Below, piece after piece: positions 31,913 through 42,915 of a DNA stretch of 64,000 bases. Where the stretch lies: positions 186,001 to 250,000 of the forward strand of contig CAWUHX010000257.1 of the NCBI GenBank assembly GCA_963922205.1, written 5' to 3'. The position numbers and the translations under genes are program-made. The notes under the pieces were generated by a model that ran no database searches, had not been told where the DNA came from, and was given only the letters and a program-made list of their open reading frames with translations. This DNA comes from Romanomermis culicivorax. Lineage: Eukaryota; Nematoda; Enoplea; Mermithida; Mermithidae. Within the stretch, counting starts at the first letter, position 1. Every line of letters starts with the position of its first letter.

Positions 31913-32510
31913 AGGACCGTAGCCAGGAATTTTTAAAGGAGGGTGAATGAGGCAAAAAAAGATTTCCGGCGCCAAGCACCAGGAAAATTTTAACGTTTTT
32001 ACATTCTAAAAGGCCGGAGAATGAATCTTCATAATAATAAAAATAAATCGGAATCAATGGATTGCAATACCTTTCTTATCCCGGCGCTCAGCGCCGAGAA
32101 ATTTTTCGGATTTTTGTGTTCCAAAATGCTGGAAAATGTATGTTCGCATTCGCAACAATTATTCCAGGATAGAAGCTCTAAATTTACAGTCTTGTGATGA
32201 CGTTTTTGTGGTTTTTCAATCGCACATTGGGAAGGTTTACGATTCAAAACGTTGGAAAACTCCAAACGAAGCGAGAGAATAAAATTCTGAGAAGTGATGA
32301 AAATCTCAATTATCAGCAAATTATTGACTTGACTAAATTAGTAAAAAAGAGAAGTAATACAATTGATAGAAACTGATGAAGGTTAATTAGTGAGTTGAAG
32401 TAGATATTATCCTAACGGTCGCGCCTGATAGAAAGCAATGACTGTTATACTCATTTTGAGGTTTTGACCTGCTGAAATTCACCAAAAATCTTTTCGGTTT
32501 TGAAAGTAAA
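31913..32510 (+). repeat. Relative of the CAGGGCCGTGCGCA MITE without intact ends
   Basis: Two GC palindromes (CCGGCGCCAAGCACCAGG at 31966 and CCGGCGCTCAGCGCCGAG at 32081), GTGAGTTGAAGTAGAT and GGTCGCGCCTGATAGA follow the order seen in 12600-13130. The start GGACCGTAGCCAGGA may be a decayed terminus. The minus-strand open frame at 32029-32319 is repeat-derived. Confidence 0.65.
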
Positions 32511-33639
32511 AAATTTTTTTTTCTTATGAAAACCATATCCGAAATTTTTTACTCATTTCCAAACGGTGCTCCAAACGAGACGAGAAAAAAATAGTAAAAA
32601 TTAATTTTAAATCTCATTTATCGGCAAAATGTTTCCTTGTAACTAATTAAAAGAGTGATGAGGTACAATTCAGTTGATTGAAACTGCTGAATCAGGGTTT
32701 TTTTCGGTTTTTTCTCGATTGGCCATTTGGCTCCTAAAGTCATAATTTTACAGGCCAATAGGATTTCAACAAGCCAAAACTAAAAAGTTTGTAAATAAAT
32801 GTGGTAGTAAAAAACAATGTTTTTTCGACAAATTTAGTGAAAACACAATTTGAAATCACAGTAGAAGAACGCATAATAGATCAATCATTTATAAGACATT
32901 GTCAATCACACACAGAATAATAAGGCTCACAAATGAGATCACTCATTATTCAAATCAATCATTAGGGTTTTTTGCATAGGCCAAATTGATCTGTAACTTA
33001 GGGGAAAATTTGGTTTAGTTGCTCACTCTACAAGTGATTGATTTGCTTAATTTCATCAGAAAAATGATTGAAAGGTACTTCCCTTGTTTTTCATTCACTT
33101 CGCGTCAGCTCCTGAATTTTTTAAATTGAATTTCTTGAGTTTTGGGTGAGAAATCAAAAGTCTGGCTAACGTAACTTGTTCCGTGCCCACCGCCGAAAAA
33201 TTTTGATTTCGAGGCCTCTAAAATGTCGGAAAATGCATTTTTTCAGCACATTCTACAGCAACTGACGATGACCGATCATGATCTTTTTACCATTTGATTG
33301 GCGGAAGAGGTCAAACATTTTACATCCATTTTGGATCTTATATATCTGGAGCCAGTAATTTACCAATCACAATTATTTATCAAACGCGATTGTTTTCACA
33401 TGATCTATAAAATAAAAAAGCGCGATAGGTATTTTACTTTGGACTTGATCTCCGGCGCTTAGCACTGAAAGAATGTTTCAGATTATGATATTCTATAGCG
33501 TTGGAAAATGCACTTTTTCAGTGAATTCAACGTGTTTTTTCTGTGGGGCAAACTAAAATTCAAAAATTAGGCAAGCAACAATGAATCTGGATGGCTTCTT
33601 CTTTCAATTTTCATGTACAAATTTTTTCAACAAAATAAG
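32511..33639. repeat. Mixed repeat remnants
   Basis: A family-like left end CAGGGTTTTTTTCGG lies at 32693, followed by TTGGCTCCTAAAG and TACAGGCCAATAGG blocks, without an identified right end. At 33240-33620 is a repeat with TTTCAGCACATTCTACAGCAA, GAGGTCAAACATTTT and CGGCGCTTAGCACTG that recurs at 48640-49100 and in reverse within 30100-30540. No gene is seen. Confidence 0.45.
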
Positions 33640-33659
33640 TAAAATGCATTTTGAATTTT

Positions 33660-33776
33660 TTGATGAGGTGTAACTCAATTTGCTAATTATATTTAGCTGT
33701 TACACTTCTCTGTTTATTTTGTATTGTATTAACATTAACTTTCGTAGTAATAAATTATCTTATCTTATCTTAAATA
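33660..33776 (+). repeat. 3' tail of a LINE (non-LTR retrotransposon)
   Basis: GAGGTGTAACTCAATTTGC and AGCTGTTACACTTCTC, closing with AATAAATTATC and TTATC repeats, match the 3' UTR of the LINE fragment at 46919-47205. Only the last ~115 bp are present, as expected for 5'-truncated insertions. Confidence 0.6.
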
Positions 33777-33780
33777 GCAA

Positions 33781-34230
33781 TACCCAGGGTAAAGGGTATT
33801 GATAAGAATTGGTAAGATACCTGTCACATACTAGATAAGGTACAGATAATGGTATACACAAACCTTATGTATTATTTTATCAGTGCTTGTCACTTACCGT
33901 TTAAATGCTTATCAATACTTGTATATGACCTAATCTGTTCTACTCATGACCTTATACAGTAACATAGCTGTACCCTGGCATGCTCATGTGACCGTACGTG
34001 TACCAATGTGGTACCTTATCCATGAATTGTCTGTATCACTTTCATTATGTATTACTTTACATATGCTTGCTTCAACCTTATATGGTACCGTGCATATACA
34101 GACGCATACTTAAGCAATACCTAGTGAATTACAATGTGTACCTTATGCATACCATATATGTATCTTATGCATACCATATATGTATCTTATACATGCTTAG
34201 TTGTAGCTTGTTCATCACCCAATACATATG
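33781..34230. repeat. Left terminal repeat region of a possible 7.4-kb element
   Basis: It starts TACCCAGGGTAAAGGGTA, which is mirrored at 41169-41186, and continues with iterated CCTTATGTATTA, GATAAGGTAC and TGCTTATC words plus ACCATATATG duplications (34150-34190). The right end (40640-41186) has the same vocabulary in the opposite orientation. The open frame at 33998-34249 is periodic and not considered a gene. Confidence 0.5.
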
Positions 34231-35173
34231 TATATATTTTACTCTGTAATAAAAATAAAGCACTTTGATAAACATTGCACTGTCCATACGTGTTCAATAA
34301 AACATGGAATGATATAAAAACGGAGAATTCGGCAATCAATGAGGTAAATTACAATTATACTTATATTGGCGAAGATTAAAACACAAAACAATTATTTAGA
34401 GCAACACAGGAGGAACTATAATTTGTTTTTCTTGAAATGCTTCTAAATATTGAAACTAGAAAGCAAGTAGTATTTCAGATTTTCTGACAAACAATATATC
34501 ATATTGGACTGGAAATTTCTGAGCATACTGACCTCACTTTAAACAATTATTTGAGCAAAATTTTTTTTTACAACATTACTGATTTGTGTCACTTTTCTAT
34601 TTGGAAGCATTTCATAAAAAACAGATTATAGATGGGTCAAAGCTCCTAAAGAGCCTCTCTGTAGGCTTGTTACACAGCCGAAGAAAAATAAAAATGTATT
34701 TTCTGCTTACCCAACAGAGGCTGCAATCGACAATATTTTGGTCACAAACTATTTAAATATGAATCAATCATGAAAAAACAATATAGTAGAATGAGATTTT
34801 TCTGCAGTTTCTGAGCTTCATTTTGCCAACTCTAGATCTCAACTGTCAACAAATAAATTCATGATAGAAAATCAAAACAAACTTTTTTTGCATCTAGATC
34901 AAAATGATGTACATAAGTTTTCAAAATCTATTGATGAGTAAAAAAATTAAAAAGACTTGAATTACTTAACAGTAATAAGATTAACATATTTTTCTCATGT
35001 GTTAATCTCCAGTTTCAATAATCTTCTCTCTGAATTCATCCAGATTTTCAGTAAGTCACAAGAGATTACATATCTTTTTTTGTCCAAAAACCTCAATTCA
35101 TGCTTCCTAAATGGAAACAGAAATATTCAAAATTAAAATAAAGCTTGCAGAAAAATCAACAATTTTTCAATTT
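34231..35173. other. AT-rich region downstream of the minus-strand gene
   Basis: No ORF, repeat partner or RNA gene is seen. It would hold the 3' UTR of the gene at 35174-37035. No minus-strand AATAAA lies within 100 nt of the stop. Confidence 0.3.
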
Positions 35174-37035
35174 CTAAATTTTGGCACCTGAGAGCATTTC
35201 ATGGACAATTCGGACACGTTTCTTTGTCTCTTTGTGTGTTGCCCGTTGGACTTTCAGGTCATCATACAAAATTTCGAGCTATAAGAGGAAAAAGTCACGA
35301 ATTAGTTTGAAATTAGAATATAAATAACAACAAACTCTGTACCTCTCGCCTATCATCATTTGTGAATGTATCTGTCGGATTCATATTTTTTTCGATAACA
35401 TAATTGTAAAAAAGCGTATCATTAACGAAAATTTCTCTGAAATTTAGAGAGAAAAACAATAAACTGATTCCACTTTACATTACACATTACACTCACTTCC
35501 TATGACGGTTATAATTGGCCATTGAGCCAAACGTATCGATGGTATTATATGCTGATTCATGAAATTGTTGTAATGTTAGCCTTTGCTGTGTATCCAAAGT
35601 TTTCAATTCATTTTCGTGCAGTTTGAAAAACTTCTTCAGCACATCTGCAAAGAAATAATTGGCAAAGTTATTATTACAGATGAATGTTGAAGGATGATGA
35701 TCGATGTTGTTGCAGTTCAAATAAAATAAAATTTTTAGCTAGTAGCTTAATTTTAGAATCATGCCTAATCCTGATGAATTATCACTCTGAGTACAAGTAA
35801 TGTTGGCAAAAAACATCTGCTTATCATACAACAAACATATATCTTAAATCTATGTGTGTATCTGAGAAAAAATGATATGGGCACTGTAACCCAAATATTG
35901 TCAGCCATATTGTGAACTCAAAGACTTGCTAACCAAACATGGCCCTGAAATTAGCTAACCATAGGGATTTGATTCTTTCTGTTGAAAAATTAAAAAATGT
36001 CAATTTTTTGGTAGAAAATGAATTCTTTTGAAAGAAAAATGATCAAAATGTTCATTTTTCAAACGCATGGATATACATATTTCTCAGTTTTTTATGAATA
36101 TTACTGTAACTTGAGCAGTTTTGGCATTTTTTTCAGATTTTTTCCCTGAATGACAATCCCTAAAATTTTTAGCAATCCATGACCCTAATAATAGAAAAAG
36201 CCACAGATATTAGTTTGTGGGGGTCTTACATAAGGACAGAACTCAATGAAAAAGCATTAACAATTTTGAATATTTATATCCAAACTGTAAATACATAGAA
36301 GCATAACTAATGATAAATTCAGTAATATATCTATCAAAAATTTTGTAAGTATATAACTCCCTTAAGGTTTCTCATATCTTGTAACAATGTTTGAGTTCCT
36401 GGTTAAATATTCAAAATATTATACAGCTCATTCTGTTATTTCAGACCTCACAAGCTTTGGGAATTGATAAAATTTTAGCTCTTGAGCATGTCATCCTGTA
36501 CATTTTCAGCTTAGCTAATCAGCTTACAGTCAAACTCATCTCACCTGATTAGAGAACATGAACTGATTCTGAAAATTAGCACAAATGCCTTGCAGTTTTG
36601 TGTAGTATGGCACTAGAAGAACAGTAGTTCAGGATAACTTAAATGTGATGATTTGTCTTCCTGTTGGATCCAAACGCTCTAAAAGTCGAGCCATCTGTGC
36701 CAGGCTTCAATAGTTTATTTGCTAGAATTTTACATAGCAATCTAGCATTATCCAAAGTGGCTGCTGAAATTTGTAGAAAGTTACTATTTTTCACTATAGG
36801 TACATGAAAATATTAATACCATAAGCTTTAAAACGAGCTTTAATTGGTTCCCATATTCTGCTGCCATCATTCATCCAATAAAGCTTTATATCTTCATTCT
36901 TTTTCAATTTGCAACGATCCCGAAAAGGTAGAATATCAGGATTATTATCTAAGAATACTTTTTTATCGTCTGAATGGACATAAAACGCAGTTTTATCATA
37001 TCCCAGCAATATAATAAACCTTTTCTGCTGGTGAT
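35174..37035 (-). CDS. Unknown protein, four in-phase exons, 5' end unresolved
   Basis: Minus-strand exons in transcript order: 37035-36820, 35644-35497, 35436-35343, 35278-35174 (TAG). All have AG acceptors and GT donors, and every junction keeps one frame: a Gly/Asp split codon, then AA|A for Lys, then phase 0. The ~186-residue partial product opens HQQKRFIILLGYDKTAFYVH, continues DRCKLKKNEDIKLYWMN and WEPIKARFKAYDVLKKFFKL, then NTIDTFGSMANYNRH and EIFVNDTLFYNYVIEKN, and ends with the charged helix LEILYDDLKVQR and VHEMLSGAKI. It looks soluble, with no membrane helix. I do not recognise it. The exon at 37035 starts with a split codon, so at least one upstream exon exists. A spliceable-looking block at 37108-37200 is in the wrong frame. 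The gene sits inside the inverted-repeat pair 33781/41186. Confidence 0.72.
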
Positions 37036-37040
37036 CTGAA

Positions 37041-38223
37041 ATATACTACACCTTTTAGTGTCAAAATTGGGGAAAAGTGCTGGCTATATTCAGAGCTAAC
37101 CTGATTCTTCATTGATCTCTTTAAGCTCACATAGCTCTCTTGTTCTTTTCTTATCTCAAAGTAGCTTGTCCATAATTTGAGCTTACATGAATCCTAAAAT
37201 GAAAATCATGAGTGAAAATTTGTCTTTTTAGTCATAATGAGCAATATTCTCTATTTGTTGCACTTCTTTTGCATTGCTTTACACAACTATATTCTGTACA
37301 TGAGCTACAGCTCACGTCTAGTTAAGGACAAATGAAGAATAGTTGTGCTGAACAGCGCATCACAGTCGACATTTCAGGGAACTCATAACTGATTCAATTT
37401 TCGACTATGAATGTCTATCTTAACAATGTAAAGACAGGAGAAAAAAGTTGAGGATCATGTAAATTTTCTGTCGAAACATTATAATCAATGATATCAATTT
37501 TTCAATTTGAATCAATTGAACACAAAATGTAAGAATTTAGCTTTAAATCGGAGTTTGACTGAACCAAAAGAGAATATTCAGAATTTTTTCTACCTCATCA
37601 GTCATTGACAGCTAAAGCTGTCTACAATACTAATTCACTGTTCGAAGAGAACTCCTTCATATGTTTTTTTCTATGAACATGAATTCTAATTTCTAAAAAT
37701 TTATCATTAAAAAAATTTTTAAACCAGTGAAGTGGTAACCTTTCTCAAATTTGACTGGAAAGCAATGAGTCAGGAGCAAATTTTTTGACTGGTGCTCACT
37801 TTCCATGATTTTCAATCATTTTAGGGGCTGAAAATGTGAAATTTTCTCAGGCAACTCGCGAGCAAATTTCATTATCATAGTGTGTTGGCATTATCGCAAC
37901 ATGCTTTGAGATCGTCAATGACTGGTAAATGAATAGAAATTATATATAAATGAATAGAAATTATATAAGAAACTTCCTGTTTATTCAGTGGGAATGGGAT
38001 TGTTAACTGAAATTTTTAATTATGTCTAGTTCTAACAGAAAAATTGACATTGTTGGCACAATTTTTCGACCAAAAATTTAGGCAACATGACTTGTAGATA
38101 TCCTTAATTTAAACTCTTCATTGTTGTCAAGAATTGAAAAATAAACTTCCTGACAAATTCTATAAAAATATCTGAATTCTCTCAGCATTTGATTGCTTTC
38201 TATATCATATAAACTGTCTTGCC
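37041..38223. other. AT-rich region upstream of the minus-strand gene
   Basis: Between 37108 and 37200 the minus strand has an acceptor-like ATTTTAG, an open 93-nt block and a GTTAGC donor, but its open frame does not continue into the exon at 37035. A tandem TATATAAATGAATAGAAAT duplication is at 37936-37966. Nothing else is recognised. Confidence 0.35.
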
Positions 38224-38231
38224 AATCTGTT

Positions 38232-38481
38232 CAGGGTTGGAAAAAAACCAAACTTTTGAAATTTCGACTTTTTGGTTTTTTGGGTTTTCTATGGTTTTTA
38301 GTGGTACATGTCTAGAAGATCGACTAATATACATGTCTAGAAGATCGACTAATGTGAAAAAACAGTTTTCCAATGATTTTGGAAAAAAAACCAAAAAACC
38401 AGAGATTTTCCAATTTTTTGGTTTTTTAAAAAAAACCCAAAAAACAAAAAAAACCAAAAAACCAAAGCCTTGCCAACCCTG
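38232..38481. mobile_element. hAT MITE, ends CAGGGTTGG, TSD AATCTGTT
   Basis: The ends CAGGGTTGGAAAAAAACC (38232) and CCTTGCCAACCCTG (38481) are flanked by exact AATCTGTT copies (38224-38231 and 38482-38489). Subterminal TTTTTTGG/CCAAAAAA repeats resemble the GGGTTTTT/AAAAACCC arms of the hAT at 1713-2764. The centre contains an exact tandem duplication of ACATGTCTAGAAGATCGACT (38306 and 38332). The two overlapping open frames are by-products. Confidence 0.93.
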
Positions 38482-38589
38482 AATCTGTTTCTTAGTCATA
38501 TTGTCACTGACATAGTTAGATAAAATAAGATAGGCACAATTTTTGTTAGTGCAGTTTTGGTGAGACTTATCTTTAGTCACGTTCTAAAG

Positions 38590-39305
38590 ATTTTCAGTAT
38601 GTTTTAAGGCTGACAAAAAATTTTTTGTACCATTGGCACAAATTTTTTTGACCCTTTGTGCCAATTGGCACAAATACCAGAAAAAACACTGCAAAAAAGT
38701 ACAATTTGGGAAAAAACAGTGCTTGGTAGGATTTTCTGGCACAGGCCAGGTTGCAATGTGCAATTTTGATTGCACAGATAGATTTCCGGTTGCTCACTCT
38801 AAAATCAATAAATCAGCTCAATTTGATCCAGAAAAATATCGAATGCTATTTTTTCTCTATTGCATTCGAATTGTTGGTTTTAGACTTTCAAAATTCAATT
38901 TTCTTTTGAAGAGAAAATGAAAACGTTGGTAATGAGTAACTTGTTTGACACCCAGCGCAGAAAATTTTCTGGGGATTTCAGTCGGGAAGACAACAATTCA
39001 AAAACTAGAAGAAAGCAAATAAGAACTTCGATTCTTCTACTAGCAAGGTGGACTCACAAATGTTGGACACACAAATGCCAAAATATTTTTAAAATTCGCC
39101 AAAAAAAATCGGGAAAATAACAGAAAAAAATCTTTTTGTTGAAACGGGCCAACTTGATTGATAGAAACTGCTGAGCCCTGTTTTTTCCCTCAAATCGAGC
39201 TTTTTCGGGAAAACAATTTTGGGCTCTTTCCCATATTTGGGGAAGAAAATTTGGTGGATCGGATATAGAAAAGATGCATTTTGGTTCATTTTAAAAGGTC
39301 ATAAT
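38590..39305. repeat. GGCACAAA-rich repeat and left part of an interrupted repeat
   Basis: 38590-38760 is rich in TTGGCACAAATTTTT and TTGTGCCAATTGGCAC words, mirrored by TTTGTGCCAACTGTC and TTGGGCACAACAAAA at 40205-40310, which suggests the two ends of one diverged element. 38760-38900 (TTGCACAGATAGATTTCCGG, GTTGCTCACTCTAAAATC) resembles 48020-48080. 39225-39305 continues across the MITE at 39306 into 39521 and matches 62041-62130, which lacks the MITE. Confidence 0.5.
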
Positions 39306-39512
39306 CATACCTGTACTTGGGGGGTTGGGGAGGACCCCCCCCCCCCCCCAACTTGGCCAACCCAGTACCCAAAATCATTTCCCCCCCCCCCCCCCCAGTT
39401 GGGAAAGAATTAAAAAAATTTGCCAAAAAGTGTATGTTTTTTGGCCTTTTTTGGGAAAAATTTCGACTTTTTCCTCCCCCCCCCCCAACTGGTCGGAGGT
39501 CTTACAGGTATG
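39306..39512. mobile_element. CATACCTGTA MITE, reverse copy, TSD GTCATAAT
   Basis: It starts CATACCTGTACTTGGGG (39306) and ends GGTCTTACAGGTATG (39512); GTCATAAT is exact on both sides (39298-39305 and 39513-39520). The sequence is the reverse complement of the copies at 1492 and 3755, with C runs up to 15 nt. At 62090-62125 the flanking repeat is uninterrupted, an empty-site comparison within the window. Three overlapping open frames across it are spurious. Confidence 0.94.
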
Positions 39513-39520
39513 GTCATAAT

Positions 39521-39800
39521 CTCAAAATTTTCCGGCGCTTCGCGCCGATTATAAATTTGATAATCATTATTAATGCATTACTTAGCTCAGGCGCGGCTTT
39601 TAGCATGTCTACCTTCATTTATCATATAATCTATAATAGTTTTCATCATCTTGAATGTATTATCTCATGTTTTCATCGGTAATCTTCAATAATTTATCAT
39701 GATATTTAATGATATAGTTTGCTGGAAAGTTTTTTCAATGCTTGTAGATTAAACTTTGTACTCTAAAATTTCAATTTTTTCTCAATTTTAATGAATTAAT
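39521..39800 (-). repeat. Dispersed repeat with GC palindrome, right part
   Basis: Contains TTCCGGCGCTTCGCGCCG (39531), then TTGATAATCATTATTAATGC, TTAGCATGTCTACC and TTTATCATGATATTTAATG. The order matches 62130-62310 directly and 24830-25000 in reverse. Non-coding. Confidence 0.6.
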
Positions 39801-39879
39801 GGGTCTGAAAACACCAGAAGGCTTGAAAAGGCTCAAAAACACCTAAATAAAGCGTCTGTGAGCATTTTTAAGCGAAAAA

Positions 39880-40150
39880 AACGACTTCGGGAAAATGGGG
39901 GAAAAAATTTGGAAGTGAGTCGAAGTAGATAAGCTAACGGTTGCGCCTGACAGAAAATAGAAAAATAGTATACCCATGATCGGTGCGAAGTGCCGGAAAA
40001 TTGTGAGATTTTGACCCTTTTAAGTCCAGCAAAACGCATCTTTCCGGTTTTGAATTCCTCAAAATTTTTTCCACAATGAGAACCATACCCAAAAAATTTT
40101 TTCCTCATTTCGAAATTTATTTCCTCAAAAGACCCCATTTGAGGGAAAAA
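39880..40150 (-). repeat. Fragment of the CAGGGCCGTGCGCA MITE family
   Basis: GAGTCGAAGTAGATAAGC, GGTTGCGCCTGACAGA and the palindrome GGTGCGAAGTGCCGG followed by AAAATTGTGAGATTTTGACC follow the order of 13030-13135. Termini are missing. Confidence 0.6.
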
Positions 40151-40639
40151 ATGTCATTTCAGCCCCTACAAGGTCTACAAATCAAGGAATTTTAGTGTTC
40201 GTACAATCAAAAATTTTGTGCCAACTGTCACGAACGCTCAAAACTTTTTGTGCCATTCCAAATATTTTTGCGCCAAAAACCATGTTTGGGCACAACAAAA
40301 AACCACTGGACTGGATTGCTAGCTAATTGAATTTGGGATTTCTTCCAATCAATATTCTCATTGTTTACTGTAACAGACATTCCATAAACACAATACTGAT
40401 ACAACTTGGTTGACGTATTCGTTACTAGTAACATTCGAGGTGGAAAATGATTCCGGAAGTCACACGAATACTCACCATGCTTAGGCTATCAACATATGGT
40501 ACAATCGGGTCGAGGATTTTTGATGTCTAAGGTTTGATTGATGAAACAATCTATATTTGAACAGTATATTTGAACATAGTTGAAGTAACTTTAAACTGCT
40601 TAATTGTGTATGATTTTTATGCTTATTTGAAATTATTGT

Positions 40640-41186
40640 TATGAATTACTGTACATGTTCCTAAGTGGTACTCGAAATTACAATATACATTCTTACGTTG
40701 TACTTGACTTTATCTGTTTCCTCCAATATCACTTATGTATTACGTAAATAGTGCTAATAAACTACATGACCTTACTTACAAAACCAAGGATGTTACATAA
40801 GCAATGTTTATGTATTACATGACTTTATGAATGACCTGATGGTACCTCAATTTTGGGATTGGAGATTCCATACTACACTGCTTGACCTTTAGCTGATAGC
40901 CATGATGTTGAGTCAAACTGATTTCATTTATTTGAGCACAGCTATGCATAAATAATCGAAAAACAGACCAAACCTACGAAATTCAAGCCTTATCAGTTCT
41001 TACCCATGACAACTTTATGTGTTACATTATCAGTACACATATATCGAAGTTCCTGATCATTGGTACCAGATAAGACAATGATAAGGTACCCTATAAGTTA
41101 TATGATACTTTATAAATCCTTATGTGTTACGTACCCTTATCTGGTTTCTTATGGGTGGACTATCAGTACCCTTCACCCTGGGTAAG
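40640..41186. repeat. Right terminal repeat region of a possible 7.4-kb element
   Basis: It ends TACCCTTCACCCTGGGTA, the mirror of 33781, and carries iterated CCTTATGTGTTACGTA, GGTACCAGATAAG and TTATGTGTTACATTATCAG words. No clean TSD was found; instead GCTATTT after the right end and AAATAGC before the left end suggest the inverted repeat extends farther out. Confidence 0.5.
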
Positions 41187-41339
41187 CTCTGCTATTTCCC
41201 ATGCTGATGATATATAATCATTTTCAAAATGCAAAAAGTTATGTTCACCTAAGCCATAATTTCTAAAGCGCTGTAAAACGATTTTGTGAAAATAATTTAG
41301 AAAAATGCTTGAAAAATATGTGGAAAAAAACAATACAAG

Positions 41340-41760
41340 GTCACACATTGATGCATAACATGCTGGTTTCTGAAAGCTATAAGCATAAGCTACGATGACA
41401 TTTTCTGACCGCACAACAGAAATGGTACCAAGAATTATACATGGTTTAAAATCCGGCGCGGAGCGCCGTAAAATTTCCGGTATTTTTTATTTCAAAATAA
41501 ATAAAAATGCATCTCTGCACAGGAAACCCTATAGCCTGATCGAAAATGATGGTTAGCCTCTCATTTTTGAAAGCGGATTTGGCTTGTGCCCAAAATGAAA
41601 CAATTTTATTCGAAGGTTCAAAGGTCAAATATCTGCGATTTTTTCGCAACTTTTGATAAAATACTCCATGGTGGAAAAATGTTTTGGCTTTGACCTGAAC
41701 TTCTTCAGAGACACGAAAAAAAATTAAAGAAGGCATTTTCGGGCTGAAATGTAGTTATTT
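41340..41760 (+). repeat. Dispersed repeat B, second copy
   Basis: TGGTTTCTGAAAGCTATAAG, TGCACAACAGAAATGG-like DNA, the palindrome CCGGCGCGGAGCGCCG (41453) and AAAAATGCATCTCTGCAC follow the order of 11560-11740. The two minus-strand open frames over it (41163-41736) are repeat-derived. Confidence 0.65.
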
Positions 41761-41799
41761 TTCCATTATTTTATTTTCGTTTTTTTATTTTGCTCTGAT

Positions 41800-41935
41800 C
41801 TAATTCTTCTGTGCTCTATTGTCCTGCGCTTTAATGTCTCTGTGCTCTACCGTCGATGCTTTATCGTCCTGCGCTTTAATGTCCTTGCACTGTATTGTGC
41901 CTATCCGTTATTGTCCTGTGCTCGATTGTCTCAGT
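41800..41935. repeat. Short tandem repeat CTCTATTGTCCTGCGCTTTAA
   Basis: Five to six diverged units of about 25 bp (TGCTCTATTGTC / CTGCGCTTTAATGTC). The overlapping open frame has no family resemblance. Confidence 0.65.
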
Positions 41936-42129
41936 GACCGACGCAAAAACTTTTTCGGGGAAGGGGCGGAAATTTTTTATTTACAATTTTTATATTTCTG
42001 TTAAATTATTTGCTTTGACATGCAGACGATTTTTCTTTTATTTTCTTAAATTTTTTTCTAAATAAGACAAAACGAAGAAAAGGACGGAACAATGGGGCAA
42101 CTGGCGAGAAAATAGAGGATAGATGACAG

Positions 42130-42580
42130 GGGGTGACGAAAATTGGTCGACCGTCAATTGGTCGTCCATCAATTAGTCGACCGAAAATTGGTAGACTACG
42201 ACTATTGGTCGACTGTAAAATTGGTAGACCAATCAATTTGTCGACCCGGTAGTTGGTCGACCCATATAATTATGATAGTGATTAGTGATTACCAAGCAGA
42301 TACTATTATAATTGATTGTTAATTATTTAAAACATATAGAAACATGGGCTTAGGCTTAGGCTTAGGCTTTGGTTCTCGACGTGATTGCAGCTTCAAAATA
42401 AAAAAGACTACATATAGTCCACCTATTGTCATAGTCGACTAATTGATGCTCGACGAATTGACAAGTCGACTAATTAACGGTCGACCAATTGTCGTATTCG
42501 ACCAAGTGTCGCAGTCGACCAATCGACGGTCGACCAATTGTCGGTCGACCAATTGACAGTCGACCAATTGTCGTAGACCC
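42130..42580. mobile_element. MITE with GGTCGACCAATT arrays, TSD GATGACAG
   Basis: Exact GATGACAG copies flank it (42122-42129 and 42581-42588). The left end GGGGTGACGAAAATTGGTCG and right end (reverse strand) GGGTCTACGACAATTGGTCG are inverted repeats that continue for over 35 bp. Each arm repeats a ~17-bp AATTGGTCGACC unit, in opposite orientation on the two sides (42137-42256 and 42425-42575), so the element can form a large hairpin. The centre has a four-unit TTAGGC run. Non-coding, 451 bp, superfamily uncertain (8-bp TSD). Confidence 0.92.
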
Positions 42581-42714
42581 GATGACAGAAGAAAAATTTG
42601 AAAAGAGTTAATTTTGGCTACAGTGTTTAATTAAGTTCTGTAGATTTCTGATAATTTGCGTTTAACCATTATCTTGATAATTTTTATTTTTAGACTATGA
42701 GTTTAGGAGATTGT

Positions 42715-42915
42715 GTCTCACTTTGGCGCCCGTCTCATTTTGACGTCCAACGTTGTAGGCGCCGAAGTGAGACTGTTTTCTTCCTTTGGCGCCCATCTCA
42801 CTTTGGTGCCCATTGTTTAATAATGACTTTTCTTGGATGTCCTAACTTGGCGCCCGTCTCACATTGGCGCCGATCTCACATTGGCGACCGTCTCACTTTA
42901 GCGACCTATCATAGT
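42715..42915. repeat. Array of GTCTCACTTTGGCGCC modules
   Basis: Seven or eight copies of a TTTGGCGCCCGTCTCAC module lie here, mostly in one orientation. Opposite-orientation copies occur at 43661, 45970-46026 and 46157, on either side of the Merlin transposase. They look like the subterminal binding-site arrays of a DNA transposon, though no TSD was found. Confidence 0.65.

Noticed and set aside
37108..37200. Possible upstream exon of the unknown minus-strand gene
   Set aside because: Splice sites look acceptable, but its open frame does not match the phase of the exon at 37035, and the matching frame contains stops.
42350..42372. TTAGGC run resembling a nematode telomere repeat
   Set aside because: Only about four units, in the centre of a MITE; no evidence of a telomere or of the organism's identity.
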